This document shows positions 53,601-64,000 of a DNA stretch of 64,000 bases, piece after piece. Position 1 is the stretch's first letter. Each line of letters starts with the position of its first letter. The DNA comes from Phorcus lineatus. Lineage: Eukaryota; Mollusca; Gastropoda; Trochida; Trochidae. The notes under the pieces are model-generated. The model saw nothing but the letters and a program-made list of their open reading frames with translations. It did not search any database and had not been told where the DNA came from. The stretch covers positions 30,629,929 to 30,693,928 of the forward strand of contig OV121097.1 in the NCBI GenBank assembly GCA_921293015.1. Reading direction: 5' to 3'. The translations under genes were made by a program, and so were the position numbers.

Positions 53601-56600
53601 AGCAATGCAGACAAACCTCCTCCGATGACCATATGCTGGATTCAATGTTGAACTTCCACAACTCATTGGTAGCTTTGTAGAGTCCAGGTCTGTTTCTGTC
53701 CACCACAAAACCCCCGAACACATAAATGATTTTCCTCTTTGGGATGCAGGCAGCAGCATGGTAATACCTGAAAAGAGAAAACAATGGTAAGATGAACGAC
53801 AGGTTAGAAGGTCCAAACGCAAATTCATTTTCCTACATAAAGTGATTAAAAAGAGTTCACACTAAAATGGCCTCTTGTGTTTTTTTCTTGTTATTTGATT
53901 ATTTCCCTGTACAACCACAAATTATCGGGTTGAGTTAATACATGTTTTAATGAGAACATCTGGCATAAACTATTGCTTGAGGAAATAAATATATTCCAGA
54001 ATTTGTAGCACAAACCTTCCAGTTGGGTCTTCATCAGTGACAGGAACACTGAACCAAGTGGACGAGCCGATGTTGTAGATCCACATGTCATTGAGGAGTT
54101 GGTGCTCAGGTGAGTACCCCCCAAACAGGAAGAGGTGTGGCCCTCCGCATGTGGTAAGGGTGTGACCCACGCGGGGGGAGGGGAGCTGGTTGTGCTGCTC
54201 AGTGGATCGCAAGGGGTCTGACAAGAGCTGGAGGTGGGGAACGCTCTCATCCATCACTGTGTCACATGCTGGCCCACCAAATCCGGGGTTACAGGAACAC
54301 ACACCATAGTCCTTGGATATTGAAAATATTGAGTAAGGAGTATGCAACATGTTTTTTCAATTAAAATCCATCAACCAAAGTTGTAAGAGCAAGGGATGAA
54401 GCATGTTGATGGAAATAGCCATGATTAAAGTAATATGTTACTCAATAAGATTAAGTTTTCACAAGGAATATAGAACAAGGATGAAAATAAAAAGTTCTGG
54501 AAAGAACTAAAACGTTCCTTGCGTCTTGTTTTTCTTTAACTCAAACTTCTAAATAGACATGTAAGGAATAACCTAAGCTAAACCCATCTCCTGAAAAGAA
54601 ACCTCAATAATTCTTCTAAAAATGGCTCAAAATACTGATAAGATAGATCAAACTGAATTTCTCATCCCAGATAAATTCATTGGATAGGGATACTTCATTT
54701 TACATTTTTCTACATTTAAACCTAGTCAGTCATATCTTTAGTTATCAATGATCCTTAACCAAATCACTGTTCTATATTTCTGTACCTACCAGTTTGTTAC
54801 ACTCTCCCTGACCAAGCTTGTAGGAGCAGTTCTTTGGACAGAGTTCAATCTCACAGAAGTGCCCACCATACCCGGGCTGACACACACACTGACCTTCCAC
54901 ACAAACCCGCGTACCGTGGCAATAGTCTGGGCACTTGATCACCTGGTAGCTGGCATTGAAACCATGCGTCTTCGAGGAGGCTGTGACGGAAAAGAATTAT
55001 TGTGATCAAGCTATCTGTCACAGTACAAATTTTTAACTAATCAGGGCAATCTCTTGCAGGAATTGAATCAATATCCTTAGTGTCTGCCAAAACTGCCATC
55101 ACTTACCAAACCTACAGCTTACCCATACGAACACCATTATAGTGAATCAGATTGTTTAGTGTCATGGCCATTTTAGTCATGACTGAAGCATTAATATGTT
55201 ACTAAAGATGAAGCACACATTATAATTGCACTTAATCATTTACATAAATCAAAATCTTAAATAATGTCAGAAAACGTTTCGCTTGACTAATACGAGTTGT
55301 ATATACACTACCTCAACCCCCTCCCATTTTATATAATTCTCATTCTATTAAAACTGGATTACCCTCTTGGTAGTTCAATATCTGCTTTTATCATTCTTTA
55401 AAATAAATATAGATCAAGGACTGATTCTAATCAATCCCAAACATTTTCTTCACATTACTTTCCATAATGAACACATCCAAAGAGTATCACATTTTATACT
55501 AAATAAAACCCATCTATTACATTAGGATAAAAAATAGTTCCAAAATAAAAAACAAGATAAAATAAAAATCTAAAACAATTTAATGTTTAAAGTTTCCTTG
55601 CTATAATTTTCAAGGTTTACTGGAAGGCTATTAACAGATTGGTCATCATAAATGTTTTAATGTTACTCTTAAGAAATTAGTAGTTTACCTGTTAGGTCTG
55701 CCTCGAAGTAAATGACGATGGTTCCAGTGTGGGCCTGGACAACGAGATCCGTCCCTGGATTCATCCCACAGAACGCACCCAGCAGCACAGCATTACTCAC
55801 ATTCTCAGTGTCTCTCGGACCATTCACAAAGTCTGGGATGCCATCGTACACATACACAGAGTCCTGCAGAATGAATCGGACCTATCATTATTTTCAAATC
55901 TCTTTGCATGACATGAAATAAGTTGTTTAAAATGGAGTATAAAGAAGCTCTACATGCAAGCTGAAATATGTCGTTAAGGACTCATCCGCCCTGTTTCTCC
56001 AAAGCTATTTATAGTTTTCGCCCTTTGTGGTAAAAGTGACTAACGATCACCATAGGATAAAGGAAAAGATCTCAGGCCAATAAAAACATGAATGATCTTT
56101 CAGTGGCCATAGAGAAAAGCCTCTATGAGGTAGATTTTCCTATGTTAAAACATAAAACAGTTCATTCAAAGCTCTTTTAAATGTATCAATAAAAGATTTT
56201 ACAGTCACCCCTAAATGTTTGTAAAAAACACCCCTTCCTTTGCTTACAGATATAATTGTTATATACAACTGAGATTACAAAGTGAGAACCTCCCCGTATT
56301 GTCACACCCCCAATACATACACTTAATGTTGATACAACAAGTTGTTCAATTAAATCATTGAGTACAAACAAGCATTTACAGCAATTTTCTCCTAAAACTT
56401 ATTTTCTTTAAAGAATCAATAGTTATTAGTAGTATTAATCTGGAAAAAGGTACTGAATACAAAGCAAAAACAGATATTTTAGTCTCAACACCTTACACTT
56501 CAAACATTTGTTTTCCTTTCGAGAGGAATCTCATTATTTATACAAGAAAACAAGCTATAGTGGCTTTAAACAACGTACCCTTCCACAGTCGACTTGCAGA

Positions 56601-59600
56601 TCGCCCTCTATGGACACAATGACAGTGGGGGCGTGTAGTCTCATACTCATTGGAGGAATGTCAATATTATCATTTACAAATAATCTCATTATTTATACAA
56701 GAAAACAAGCTAGTTGCTTTAATCTACATACCCTTCCACAGTCGACTTGCAGATCACCCTCTATGGACACAATGACAGTGGGGGCGTGTAGTCTCATACT
56801 CATCGGAGGAATGTCAATCTTGTCGAAGGTGGTCAGGATCCACAAGCAGTATATGTTGGCCTGGTTTTTGAGGCCGCTGCCTTTATGTGTGCCAACAGCT
56901 CCTCGTGTAATACCAGTTTTGATCATACGTCCATCACATTGAAGGTAGCACTTTCCACCATTCCTGGAAAAGATATCAAGTTCTGATAATTACAACAATA
57001 TTCATTCAAGAAAAGCAAGATTTCTGTACTGAAAAAAATAATGGATGTTTTGGAAAACATGATTACTGCTTAATTATTCCCTATGATTAATGAGTAGGCA
57101 TATATTAACAAGGTGTCAACCAGAAATCATGCTTTCATTAGCTTCTAAATGTCCTTCAAAGTTCTCATACAATATAAAAGAATGCAATCCTTCGTTCCAG
57201 TTTTTAATATTCCAGAAGTGAAATATGTGAAAAGGTTCACCAGTATTTTCAAAATAATTTGAATTTACACTGCTCCAGGCTTGTCAGACTACAATAGCAT
57301 GCCAAGCAATTAGCAACTAGGCTAGAAAGCCATCAGCATATTTGATATTTAAGCGAGCCTCTGTTTGAATTTATGAATGGTAAAAGGTCACTGAAAAGGC
57401 CAGCAGATATGACCTTTATTGAGCAGTACTCAGATTACAAATGCAGGTTTTACTGGCAGGTTAAATCTGATTTCAATGAGATTGGAATATTTCATGACAA
57501 AGGCTGTGACATACCAAGCATCTCCATAGTAGCCCTCTTGGCATGACTCGCAGTTCTTGCCCTGTGTGTTGTCTGTACAGTAACACTGCTCTGTGCTGTT
57601 GTTACACTCGCCCCGCGCCATGTCGCCGTGTCCATTACAATCACACAGGGTACAGCCTGGACAACAAATGTTAGATTATACTGCATGCCAATGAAGGAAA
57701 TTGTAACGTAAAAATATTCATAAACCGATACTGAACTTGTGTTGTAAATGATTCTGCATAGACAAAGAACTAGTGTTTAGTTGTGAAGTCACAATGCTGT
57801 ACCACTGTCACAATGGTATCTCCTGCAGTTTCTCAGTGTCATCTATTTCTCTTGATGATTGTGGTTGAGTTATACCTATCGGATATCTTACTCCATTCCA
57901 TGCAATAGAATTTCTTGCTATGTTATTGAATGTTATGCCATCTCTGGTTGGATTCCACAGTTGCTTACATAGTCATCATATGAAATAAGGCTGAAAATGT
58001 CAGCCCTTGATGATAGTTTGCTTTATGATGTAGAAAAATAAGCAAAATCTTTACAAATTCAACCTGAAGCCAAGTTACAAGATGACAGGCTGATTGATAA
58101 CTACAAGTACACTGCCTGCATATTGGTTAAACATTACAAGCACAGAAATCTGTTGTTAAGGTTAAATCTAATTCAAGTGTTGGTAGTTGAGCATACCAGA
58201 TTATGACCAAAAGTCCCTCTAACCTGCCGAATTGAGTGGGTCCCCATAGCTGCCTGGACTGCATTGACTGCAGTTAGGTCCGGTGGTGTGGTGTTGACAC
58301 TCGTCACACACGCCCACCTCCACGTTGCAGGTGCTGTGGTTGTTGCAGCCACAGTTGGTGTTGCAGTCCATGCCAGTCCACCCTGTCTGACAGATGCACT
58401 GATAGTTCTCCGGGCCAGAACAGTTGCCATGTACACATGTGTGGAAGCATCTGAACGATAATGAAGAAGATAATTATCATGTTGAAATTAAGTTTTGATA
58501 CACTGTGAGAACTGTAATAGAAAATACTAAGATACATTTGGTTGCAGCACCTTCAACCTTGCATCAAAGTTTGGGTGGACACAGATTTCTACAGGATTCC
58601 ATGCGATCATAGATGAGTGACAGGTGACAATCAAAAACAAAACTTTGTAGCGAACCAATGATTTGATTTTAGTCAGAATGACCAAGACCCGTAAAAGTCA
58701 GTCAAAAATCACCAGCACTAACTGAACAATCATCTTATCCACTTAGCCAAAGAGTGCTCATTCCAAAAAGTTTATCAGTTTGTACTGTTGCAGTTATTGT
58801 TATCCCAAATACAATTTATAACATTATTAGACTACAGAAACAAAATATTAAATTATATTCTATAAGACAAGTAGGTAAAAAAAAACCATAACAATATCAC
58901 ATGACTTACGTTTCCTCACAGTCTCCCTGTCCGTTGTCATAGAAACCCTGATTGCAGTGACACTCATAGGACTCGTATGTGTTGCGGCATGTTGCGTTAG
59001 GGTGACAATCGTGTAGACCAAGGAGACATTCCTCAACGTCCACACACACATCGTACATCCACTGAGCTGGCTCCGACACTGATATGTTGTGTGCTTCACT
59101 GATCAGTACGGAACAGTTGCTGCCGTCTGAAGTACCTGATTGATAATGATAATAGTTGTAACCATACAGCAGTTTCACAATACGATACCTATCTCATAAC
59201 AATACCATTGGATACAATACATGTCGCGATACACTATTTTCTCGGATTTTAAATAAAAACCAAGATTCACTTTTGAAAACACATTGAATTTTACATTAAA
59301 AAAAACAATAATAAAAGCCATTTGATGTGTAAGCAAATTATCCAAATGTAGACAACTGATTTGAAAAAAAAGGCATGAAAAAGGGTAATTAAAATCATAA
59401 TTTTGGGTAGGACAATGAAATCAACACCAGAAACTCATGTAATAAAGATGTTTTTCTAAAAATATTAGCTAGCTATACCAACTGTTTTGGATAACAAGAC
59501 ACGCCCTTATTTGAAGGGCTCTACACCCAAATCTATGAATTCTGCAAAGTACATCTGCAAATTTCATTTTTGGAGAGACAGCTGTTTTCAGGAAGTCAAA

Positions 59601-62600
59601 CTGCTTTTTTCGGGAAGTCAAAAATATTAAAAGTTTACAGGGCCATGCAATAAGCTCGTCTGGACTTATAGCGTTGACAGTCTCAAAATTCCCACCTGTA
59701 AAGTCTCCATCAAGACACATCCCAATAGTTGGATTCTCTTCATTGCCGCACCAGCCGCACCCAAAGTTCTCTATACATGTCTTGCAACTGTTAAAGGCTG
59801 CACAGTCGATACACTCCGGTCCCTTACTGTCCACCCATCCTGTACACTCCCCCATAAGGTAGCGTGTGACGTAGTCGGAAAAGGCAAGGCACTTCTTTGT
59901 GTTCTTACACCAGGCACATTCCTCCTTTCCGTTGATGCACTCAGTACAATTTGTCAACCTGAAGATGGATGGAGATTTAACAAGAAAGAAAAAGAGCTGC
60001 CCTGCTTGATTAATCCTGCAAGGCTAAACTTTTGCTAATCACCATGACATGCTAATCTAATCATTTCTAAATAATGCTAAAACTGATGTTCAGAAAGCAA
60101 GTCCCTTATTTGCAATGACCATAAAAAGACTTCGGTTTAGGATATGTAATATGCCAAAGATCTGGTGAGGTGAGGTGATTTTGGGTTTAATGTTACTTTC
60201 ACTGTTGCAGGGAGAAAGCTTGCAACACTATTGTGGCTATGCTTTGCTGCGAGCATTGGCTTGAACTAGCGAACTATGGGGGATAATGCACTGGAATCTG
60301 AAGATCCGACACAGAAAAGCTTACAAAAGACAGCAAGGCTAACTAACCAGACATTAGAACTGGTGCCAGGTCACTAAGGAGTTGGTTAAATACTTCATAC
60401 ACTGTTAAATCTAAAGTAAATACACATACGTGTGGCAGGGAGGGTTGCAGTCCTCTGCATTCATGATAGCTCCCTCCAGTCGACCCCATCTCGTACACTG
60501 TCCGTCAGGGGCCATCCACTCACACAAAGGGTCCTGGGGCACAACAAGAAAACATATTCTATTTCTGTATTCTGATTTAAAGTCTTTTGGAAGCAATTGA
60601 TATTCAGTATACTTGCTTCATAATGGCTTCCTGCCCTCCCTGATTGATGGATGTCAGTTTCACAGATAGTCTAGTTTTAAAGGCAACTAAGGCAACCAAT
60701 TTGAGATTGAATCTAGGGTGTTAAATAATGACTTAATATATATGAAATTTGGGAAATTACTGTAAGGCACTGTCTTAATCACAAAATTTTAACTGCATTA
60801 ATTTTTTCACTTTCTAAATAGGATATATTTCTAAAGATTTTCCAACTCTTTAGAGTTCTTCTACCCTTTATAGGTGACATACAGAATATTCAATATATCC
60901 TATACAAGGTGCAAATCATAGATAAATTCCTTTTGTCAATGAAATACTTCCTAGCCAAAAAATGGTCTGGCAATGAAAATTACAGCATTTACAGGGTTTA
61001 AGTTACTAAGTTAGCCTTAGGGCAACGTCAAAATATAACAATGAGGTTATAACGTAGTGTCTTATTTCGTTTTGTGCAACAACTCCCCTTGGTTACATTG
61101 CACGAAACACTTAGGTGATCTTAACTCACTAAGGTAGCCATAAGTAGAAATGATAAAAGATTGCACTAAGGTTAACCTTTCTGTTGAGGTTGTTTTGCGC
61201 AATAACCCCTTAATAAACATTTCCTAGACAGGACCTGTACTGCAACAAATCAAGGAACTCACGGAGGCACAAGAATGGCAGTTGACATGATATTCGCAGG
61301 AGGGACATTCGGCAGTGTGGGTGATCAAGTATGGCCGACTATCTCCGATATATTCTGTCACATTACGCAAACCAGCGTCCCGAGGTTGACAGGAGTTGGA
61401 CTCGAGACACCAACTACAAAGGGTGTCGGTCAAGCAGGACAAACAGTTATAGTGGTCACTGCAAGATCCGTTACTGTAGGGTTCCAGAAACTCGTAGGTT
61501 ATCACACGCTGAGAGTTGAGTTTGTCCAAGTTTTCCCTGTTCCACTCCAGCTTCGTCTGAGAGATTGGGTAGTGGATGTCGTCACCTTTCAGTCCGTTTC
61601 TCTGCTTGATTTTCTGCATCGTCTCCTGTTCCATGAAGTATTTCATGCCACGCATCACATTTGGAAAGACAGGTCTGTTGTCGGGACGTCTTGCTTTTGT
61701 CATGTTGAACATCTTCTGTTTTGTAAGGTTTACAACAAGTTCCTGAAATGATGAATACATATTTAGTATGAATATTTTTGTAACTTGGAATCATAATTCA
61801 TTGTAACATAATTAAAGTATATAAGTCGATCTTGACATTTTTCAAGTACATTATCATCAGTACTCAATGAATTGATTTTAATTATCAAATTCATTTAATA
61901 TATTTTCAGTACAAGCACATACAACCATATCTACAATCCAATGTTTAGTACAAACAAGGCCAAAAATGAATTCCAATATTTTAATTCACAAATATGTATA
62001 TTATCTCAGAAAAAACTGTCCTTTCCAAAGCTTTTATACTAAGAAAAATGTGCGACAACCAAAAATGTATTACTGTTAACTAGGTTTGTTGAATTTCAGC
62101 AAACTCCCTCTGCAGAGTAATCACTAGCTCCAGTTAAGATAACAGGCAAACAGCCCTTGCTGCATTTACTTTACCTTTCTGTGCCAGCTCTTAACTCTAA
62201 AGCGCCTTAACATGATAGTTTCATCAAAAATGTTATTGATGTTGCAGCTTATTGCCAAAGATGGCGCTGCACACCAACCACAAATTTTAGCCCTATACGG
62301 CAAGGCTTAAGTAATGGAGACTGGGCAAGTTATGCTCATCGGAGAAAGTGCCTTTCAGTATGGAAATCAAACTCTTAAAGTACCCACAACACAATCAACC
62401 CAACAAACTTCTAGCTTAATATCAATAAATTTTTGTGCTGTATAACAAGACTAAATGTGGTGGAAACTGGACAAGTTATGTTGATTAGGGAAAGTGCCTC
62501 TCAGTATGGAAATGCAACTCTTCAAGGAGCCCACTACACAACCAGCCAGACTAAGATATAGCTAAAAACCACAAATTTTGATGCTATACAGGCTAAATGT

Positions 62601-63593
62601 GATGGAGGCCGAGCAAGTTATGCTTATTGGGGAAAGTACTTCTCAGTATGAAAATCAAACACTTCAAGTAGCCAACTACACAGGTCTAAGTTATAGCTAA
62701 ATGACAGACCTTTTTGTCCACGGTGGCATCTCGACTTAGGAAGAGAATGCCCTCGGCCTTCTGTATGCCAAGGTAGAGAGCCAGTCGGTGGTCAGGCGTC
62801 TCCTCCGCGTCCAATGGATGAATGTAGCCTGTGAGTCTGGCACTGTAAACGAAGCTGCCCTGGATCTCCTTGTCAAAACTGTACACAAACAGAAGCTTCG
62901 TCTCAGACTTCCGGATTATTGTCACCTGGGGAGAGAACAAACTTATCAATAAAATCTTGAGATATGAAATTATGTATGTTTAAATTTTGTAATGTCTCAT
63001 TGAGATCTGACTGCACGTGAACACAATGTAACGCATGAACTTCGGAACTTAATGATGTTTGATCTGTATATTATTTTCCATAATGAAGATTTGAACATGT
63101 CCTGTCAGATGATGAAATAAATTGAAATCTGATGGACATCACCTTAAACTAAACTTAAGAATTGATCAATCAGAAATCATGAATATGCGTGCTATTGCCA
63201 CTGGTGTAAACTCTGTCAGTTCATTCATGCATCGCTTGCAAATCGTCATGAAATATCCGAATCAGAAGGTTAAAACACAGACTATGACCCTCCTACTTCA
63301 AACTTCCAATTCAAGTATCAATATATATAAAAAGTCATGAAGGTTTTTTTATATCTCATTGAACAGCATCTGCAGTTTACACTAGCTTTATAGTATCTGG
63401 AAGTGATTCATTTGATGTACCTCATCTGGGAAGGAAGCATTCTTGGGGTTCTTGTACTTGATCCAATGAAGGCCTGCTGGGAAGTCCTCGGCAACACACT
63501 GAGCTATGGAGGTGAGGTTGGTGCTGACCCCCCGCCACCAGCCCTCCACACGTGACGGGGTTTCGTTCCCCAACTTGCAGGTGACCTGGGGGT
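37717..63593 (-). CDS. MEGF8: MEGF8 (multiple EGF-like domains 8), C-terminal ~2128 residues, 28 exons; 5' end off window
   Basis: Large single-pass surface protein. Exons, 5' to 3': 63421-63593, 62710-62925, 61263-61742, 60430-60533, 59696-59958, 58910-59135, 58224-58450, 57515-57656, 56732-56963, 55689-55863, 54790-54980, 54016-54311, 53617-53767, 53017-53206, 52485-52648, 51852-52005, 51073-51331, 50313-50439, 49465-49660, 46281-46492, 45678-45948, 44920-45112, 44319-44508, 43224-43370, 42699-42883, 41420-41537, 39842-40061, 37717-38603. All phases agree. Domain order: PSI repeats, calcium-binding EGF (DVEECLLGLHDC), laminin-EGFs, CUB, EGFs, Kelch block, PSI repeats, EGF-CA (DECINGHHTC), laminin-EGFs, membrane segment, cytoplasmic tail with MASRPFA. 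The related attractin is excluded because no C-type lectin domain follows the Kelch block and PSI repeats are too many. In vertebrates MEGF8 pairs with MGRN1 and MOSMO to lower Smoothened at the surface. About 700 N-terminal residues are expected beyond 64000. Confidence 0.92.
39490..39835. repeat. 21-bp minisatellite abutting a MEGF8 donor
   Basis: About 16 units of ACATACATCCTTCCAACAGGT type, 21 bases long with a few substitutions. Because the period is a multiple of 3 the array stays open in frames on both strands (LLEGCMF.., GTYILPT..). It ends six bases from the donor of MEGF8 exon 39842-40061. Simple repeat, not coding. Confidence 0.95.
40813..40872. repeat. Short inverted repeat
   Basis: AATGTGACCCCAAGTTGAAG.. 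pairs with CCTTGACATTGGGGTGATATT, about 24 bases per arm with mismatches. MEGF8 intron. Confidence 0.5.
42592..42670 (-). pseudogene. Tandem-duplicated 3' end of MEGF8 exon 42699-42883
   Basis: Bases 42616-42670 repeat 42723-42777 with an offset of 107. The minus-strand reading is DWCEECVEGHFCLQNL against the true DRCEECMEGHFRLQNL. It lies in the next intron. The donor position is decayed (ATGTGTAT in place of GAGTAAGT). Confidence 0.8.
43790..44085. repeat. Two SINE-type fragments (TTTAACGCCGCTT / CAATATTTCAGCC)
   Basis: TGAGCGAGTTATTGTTTAAC..GCCGCTTGGGCAATATTTCAGCC at about 43795-43847 and TTTAGTGCCGTTTGGCCAATATTTCAGCC at about 44034-44063. The wording matches a repeat core frequent in gastropod genomes. 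MEGF8 intron. Confidence 0.55.
47005..49390 (-). mobile_element. TTAA-flanked non-autonomous element (piggyBac-like), copy 2, 2386 bp
   Basis: Reverse-oriented copy of 13224-15668, flanked by TTAA at 47001-47004 and 49391-49394, with the same CCCTT termini. It shares the terminal duplicated TGGCYGAATTTTCCAGC unit, the GC hairpin (about 48706-48727) and the 180-200-bp module array. By eye the two copies agree over nearly their whole length, with scattered substitutions and small indels. It sits in the MEGF8 intron after exon 49465-49660, about 75 bases past the donor. No transposase. Confidence 0.8.
49990..50290 (-). pseudogene. Two extra tandem copies of the 3' end of MEGF8 exon 50313-50439
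   Basis: The exon-end word GTCCYTTGAAG (50321) recurs at 50175 and 50017, spacing 146 and 158. Surrounding intron blocks recur too (AACATCAAATGAAAAACATCC at 50248, AATATCAAATGAAGAATGGC at 50102). On the minus strand the farthest copy still reads like the exon end through CTCGCCGTCTACC, but carries indels and a GCTAAC donor. The nearer copy has ATTAGT at the donor. Both copies look spliced out. Confidence 0.8.
51073..54311 (-). other. MEGF8: MEGF8 Kelch-repeat block (second propeller)
   Basis: Six exons carry Kelch blades: RVGHTLTTCGGPHLFLFGGY, YYHAAACIPKRKIIYVFGGF, GHSMNQVQDLTLVVIGGF, YGHSAVYNPRYDTIYVYGGY, VFHTAVDLHEEMMVVVGGQ and a last VVSHGSIFLFGGF. Each has the GG pair followed by a distal aromatic/acidic segment. 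Together they would form a beta-propeller. One intron in the block (52649-53016) appears to use a GC donor. Confidence 0.9.
55689..56963 (-). other. MEGF8: MEGF8 CUB domain (two exons)
   Basis: CYLQCDGRMI opens the domain. NQANIYCLWILTTFDKIDIP, DLQVDCGRDSVYVYDGIPDF and GTIVIYFEADLTG follow the CUB pattern of paired Cys and a DxVxVYDG strand. The domain is split at AGG|GAC by the intron that contains the partial-exon duplication (56579-56665). Confidence 0.85.
56527..56665 (-). pseudogene. Intact tandem duplicate of the 3' end of MEGF8 exon 56732-56963, with usable-looking donor
   Basis: 56579-56665 repeats the last 87 coding bases (56732-56818) with two differences, both synonymous on the minus strand (Gly and Pro codons). 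The duplication continues into the intron to 56527 (partner 56682). The copy's donor is GTACGT, a good consensus. No acceptor is seen before it. Reading through from the true exon meets a TAA after 12 codons. Confidence 0.9.
60165..60395. repeat. SINE fragment related to 31010-31320
   Basis: GGTGAGGTGATTTTGGGTTT.., CAGGGAGAAAGCTTGCAACA and GCGAGCATTGGCTTGAACTA follow the order of the 31-kb copy. The tRNA-like head is not recognisable. MEGF8 intron. Confidence 0.55.
61000..61215. repeat. Dispersed repeat with GTGCAACAACTCCCC / TGCGCAATAACCCC ends
   Basis: Repeated words TTGTGCAACAA, CTAAGGTAGCC and CACTAAGGTTAACC. It shares vocabulary with 17460-17560. MEGF8 intron, ending about 50 bases before exon 61263-61742. 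Confidence 0.45.
62240..62700. repeat. Tandem array of three diverged ~145-bp units abutting a MEGF8 donor
   Basis: CAAGTTATG..GGAAAGT..TCAGTATG.AAAT blocks start at 62326, 62472 and 62614. The array stops about 10 bases from the donor of exon 62710-62925. Copies are visibly diverged. Confidence 0.85.
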
Positions 63594-64000
63594 CTGGAGG
63601 ATAGAAATAAAAAGATTTTATAAGGCGGGATAAGATATTTCAAACAGAATCTAGACTCAACATTACAATTCTTGATTCAAAATATCACACAAGTTAAAGA
63701 TGGATTAAGATTGAAATTGTTGCATCTTTGCTTGCCATCGAGCTAAGCAATATAAGAATAGAACAGCCCTTAATAAAGGACATTCTAAGATGCCTAGCGG
63801 TTAGAACAATCGAAAAAAAAGTACTTTATCAGACAATAAAGGTATAGTTTTTTCATGACGTAACAATTGAATGACGTTATATCCGCTCTTCCCCGCTGCC
63901 CCCTCGTGATCACGCGTCCATGGTAACCTTTCATCTTGGTTCTTTCGATCAACATGGCTTGTCCCTTTATGTCTATCGTATTGGCGCTTTTGTCGATAAT
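63594..64000. other. MEGF8 intron start region; possible plus-strand ATG at the edge
   Basis: Upstream of MEGF8 exon 63421-63593, most of the stretch shows nothing. At 63954 on the plus strand an ATG opens MACPFMSIVLALLSI up to the window end, preceded by a GC-richer stretch (63885-63925). It could be the start of a secreted-protein exon or chance. Confidence 0.25.

Noticed and set aside
37717..63593. Attractin (ATRN) as the identity of the minus-strand gene
   Set aside because: No C-type lectin domain, too many PSI/EGF units and a length beyond ATRN; the order fits MEGF8.

Overview
This window is nuclear DNA of an animal. It is AT-rich, its genes have many short exons with GT-AG introns, and dispersed repeats are dense. 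The proteins are recognisable animal proteins. Repeats of the kind 'TTTAACGCCGCTT..CAATATTTCAGCC' and 'GGACGGACAGACGG', and a DIRS-type retrotransposon, point to a mollusc, most likely a gastropod. That taxonomic call is inference.

Layout. (1) 638-20016, minus strand: the 5' two thirds of cytosolic valyl-tRNA synthetase (VARS1), 13 coding exons, start codon at 20016; the C-terminal part lies left of the window. Its introns hold a 6.7-kb DIRS element (about 3551-10235, same strand; gag, RT/RNase H and tyrosine recombinase) and a 2.4-kb TTAA-flanked non-autonomous element (13224-15668). (2) 20017-22930: intergenic, with a decayed LINE fragment at 21926-22580. (3) 22931-27295, plus strand: complete prostaglandin E synthase 2 (PTGES2), 6 exons, 390 aa. 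(4) 27296-37716: about 10 kb with no gene found, holding a foldback element, a 170-bp tandem array and a tRNA-derived SINE. (5) 37717-63593, minus strand: 28 coding exons giving the C-terminal ~2128 residues of MEGF8, with PSI, EGF, laminin-EGF, CUB and Kelch domains, one membrane segment and the MASRPFA tail motif. The N-terminal exons lie right of the window. A second copy of the TTAA element (47005-49390, inverted relative to the first) sits in one of its introns.

No operon-like cooperation is expected. VARS1 charges tRNA-Val in the cytosol, PTGES2 is a thioredoxin/GST-fold membrane-associated enzyme, and MEGF8 is a surface protein linked in vertebrates to Hedgehog receptor turnover.

The least expected structure is a recurring one. 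At four exons (one in VARS1, three in MEGF8) the 3' end of the exon, its splice donor and some intron are tandemly duplicated just downstream, leaving decaying or still intact decoy exon ends. Other tandem arrays abut donors at three more exons. All boundaries were worked out by eye from reading frame, splice consensus and family knowledge; no alignment was run.
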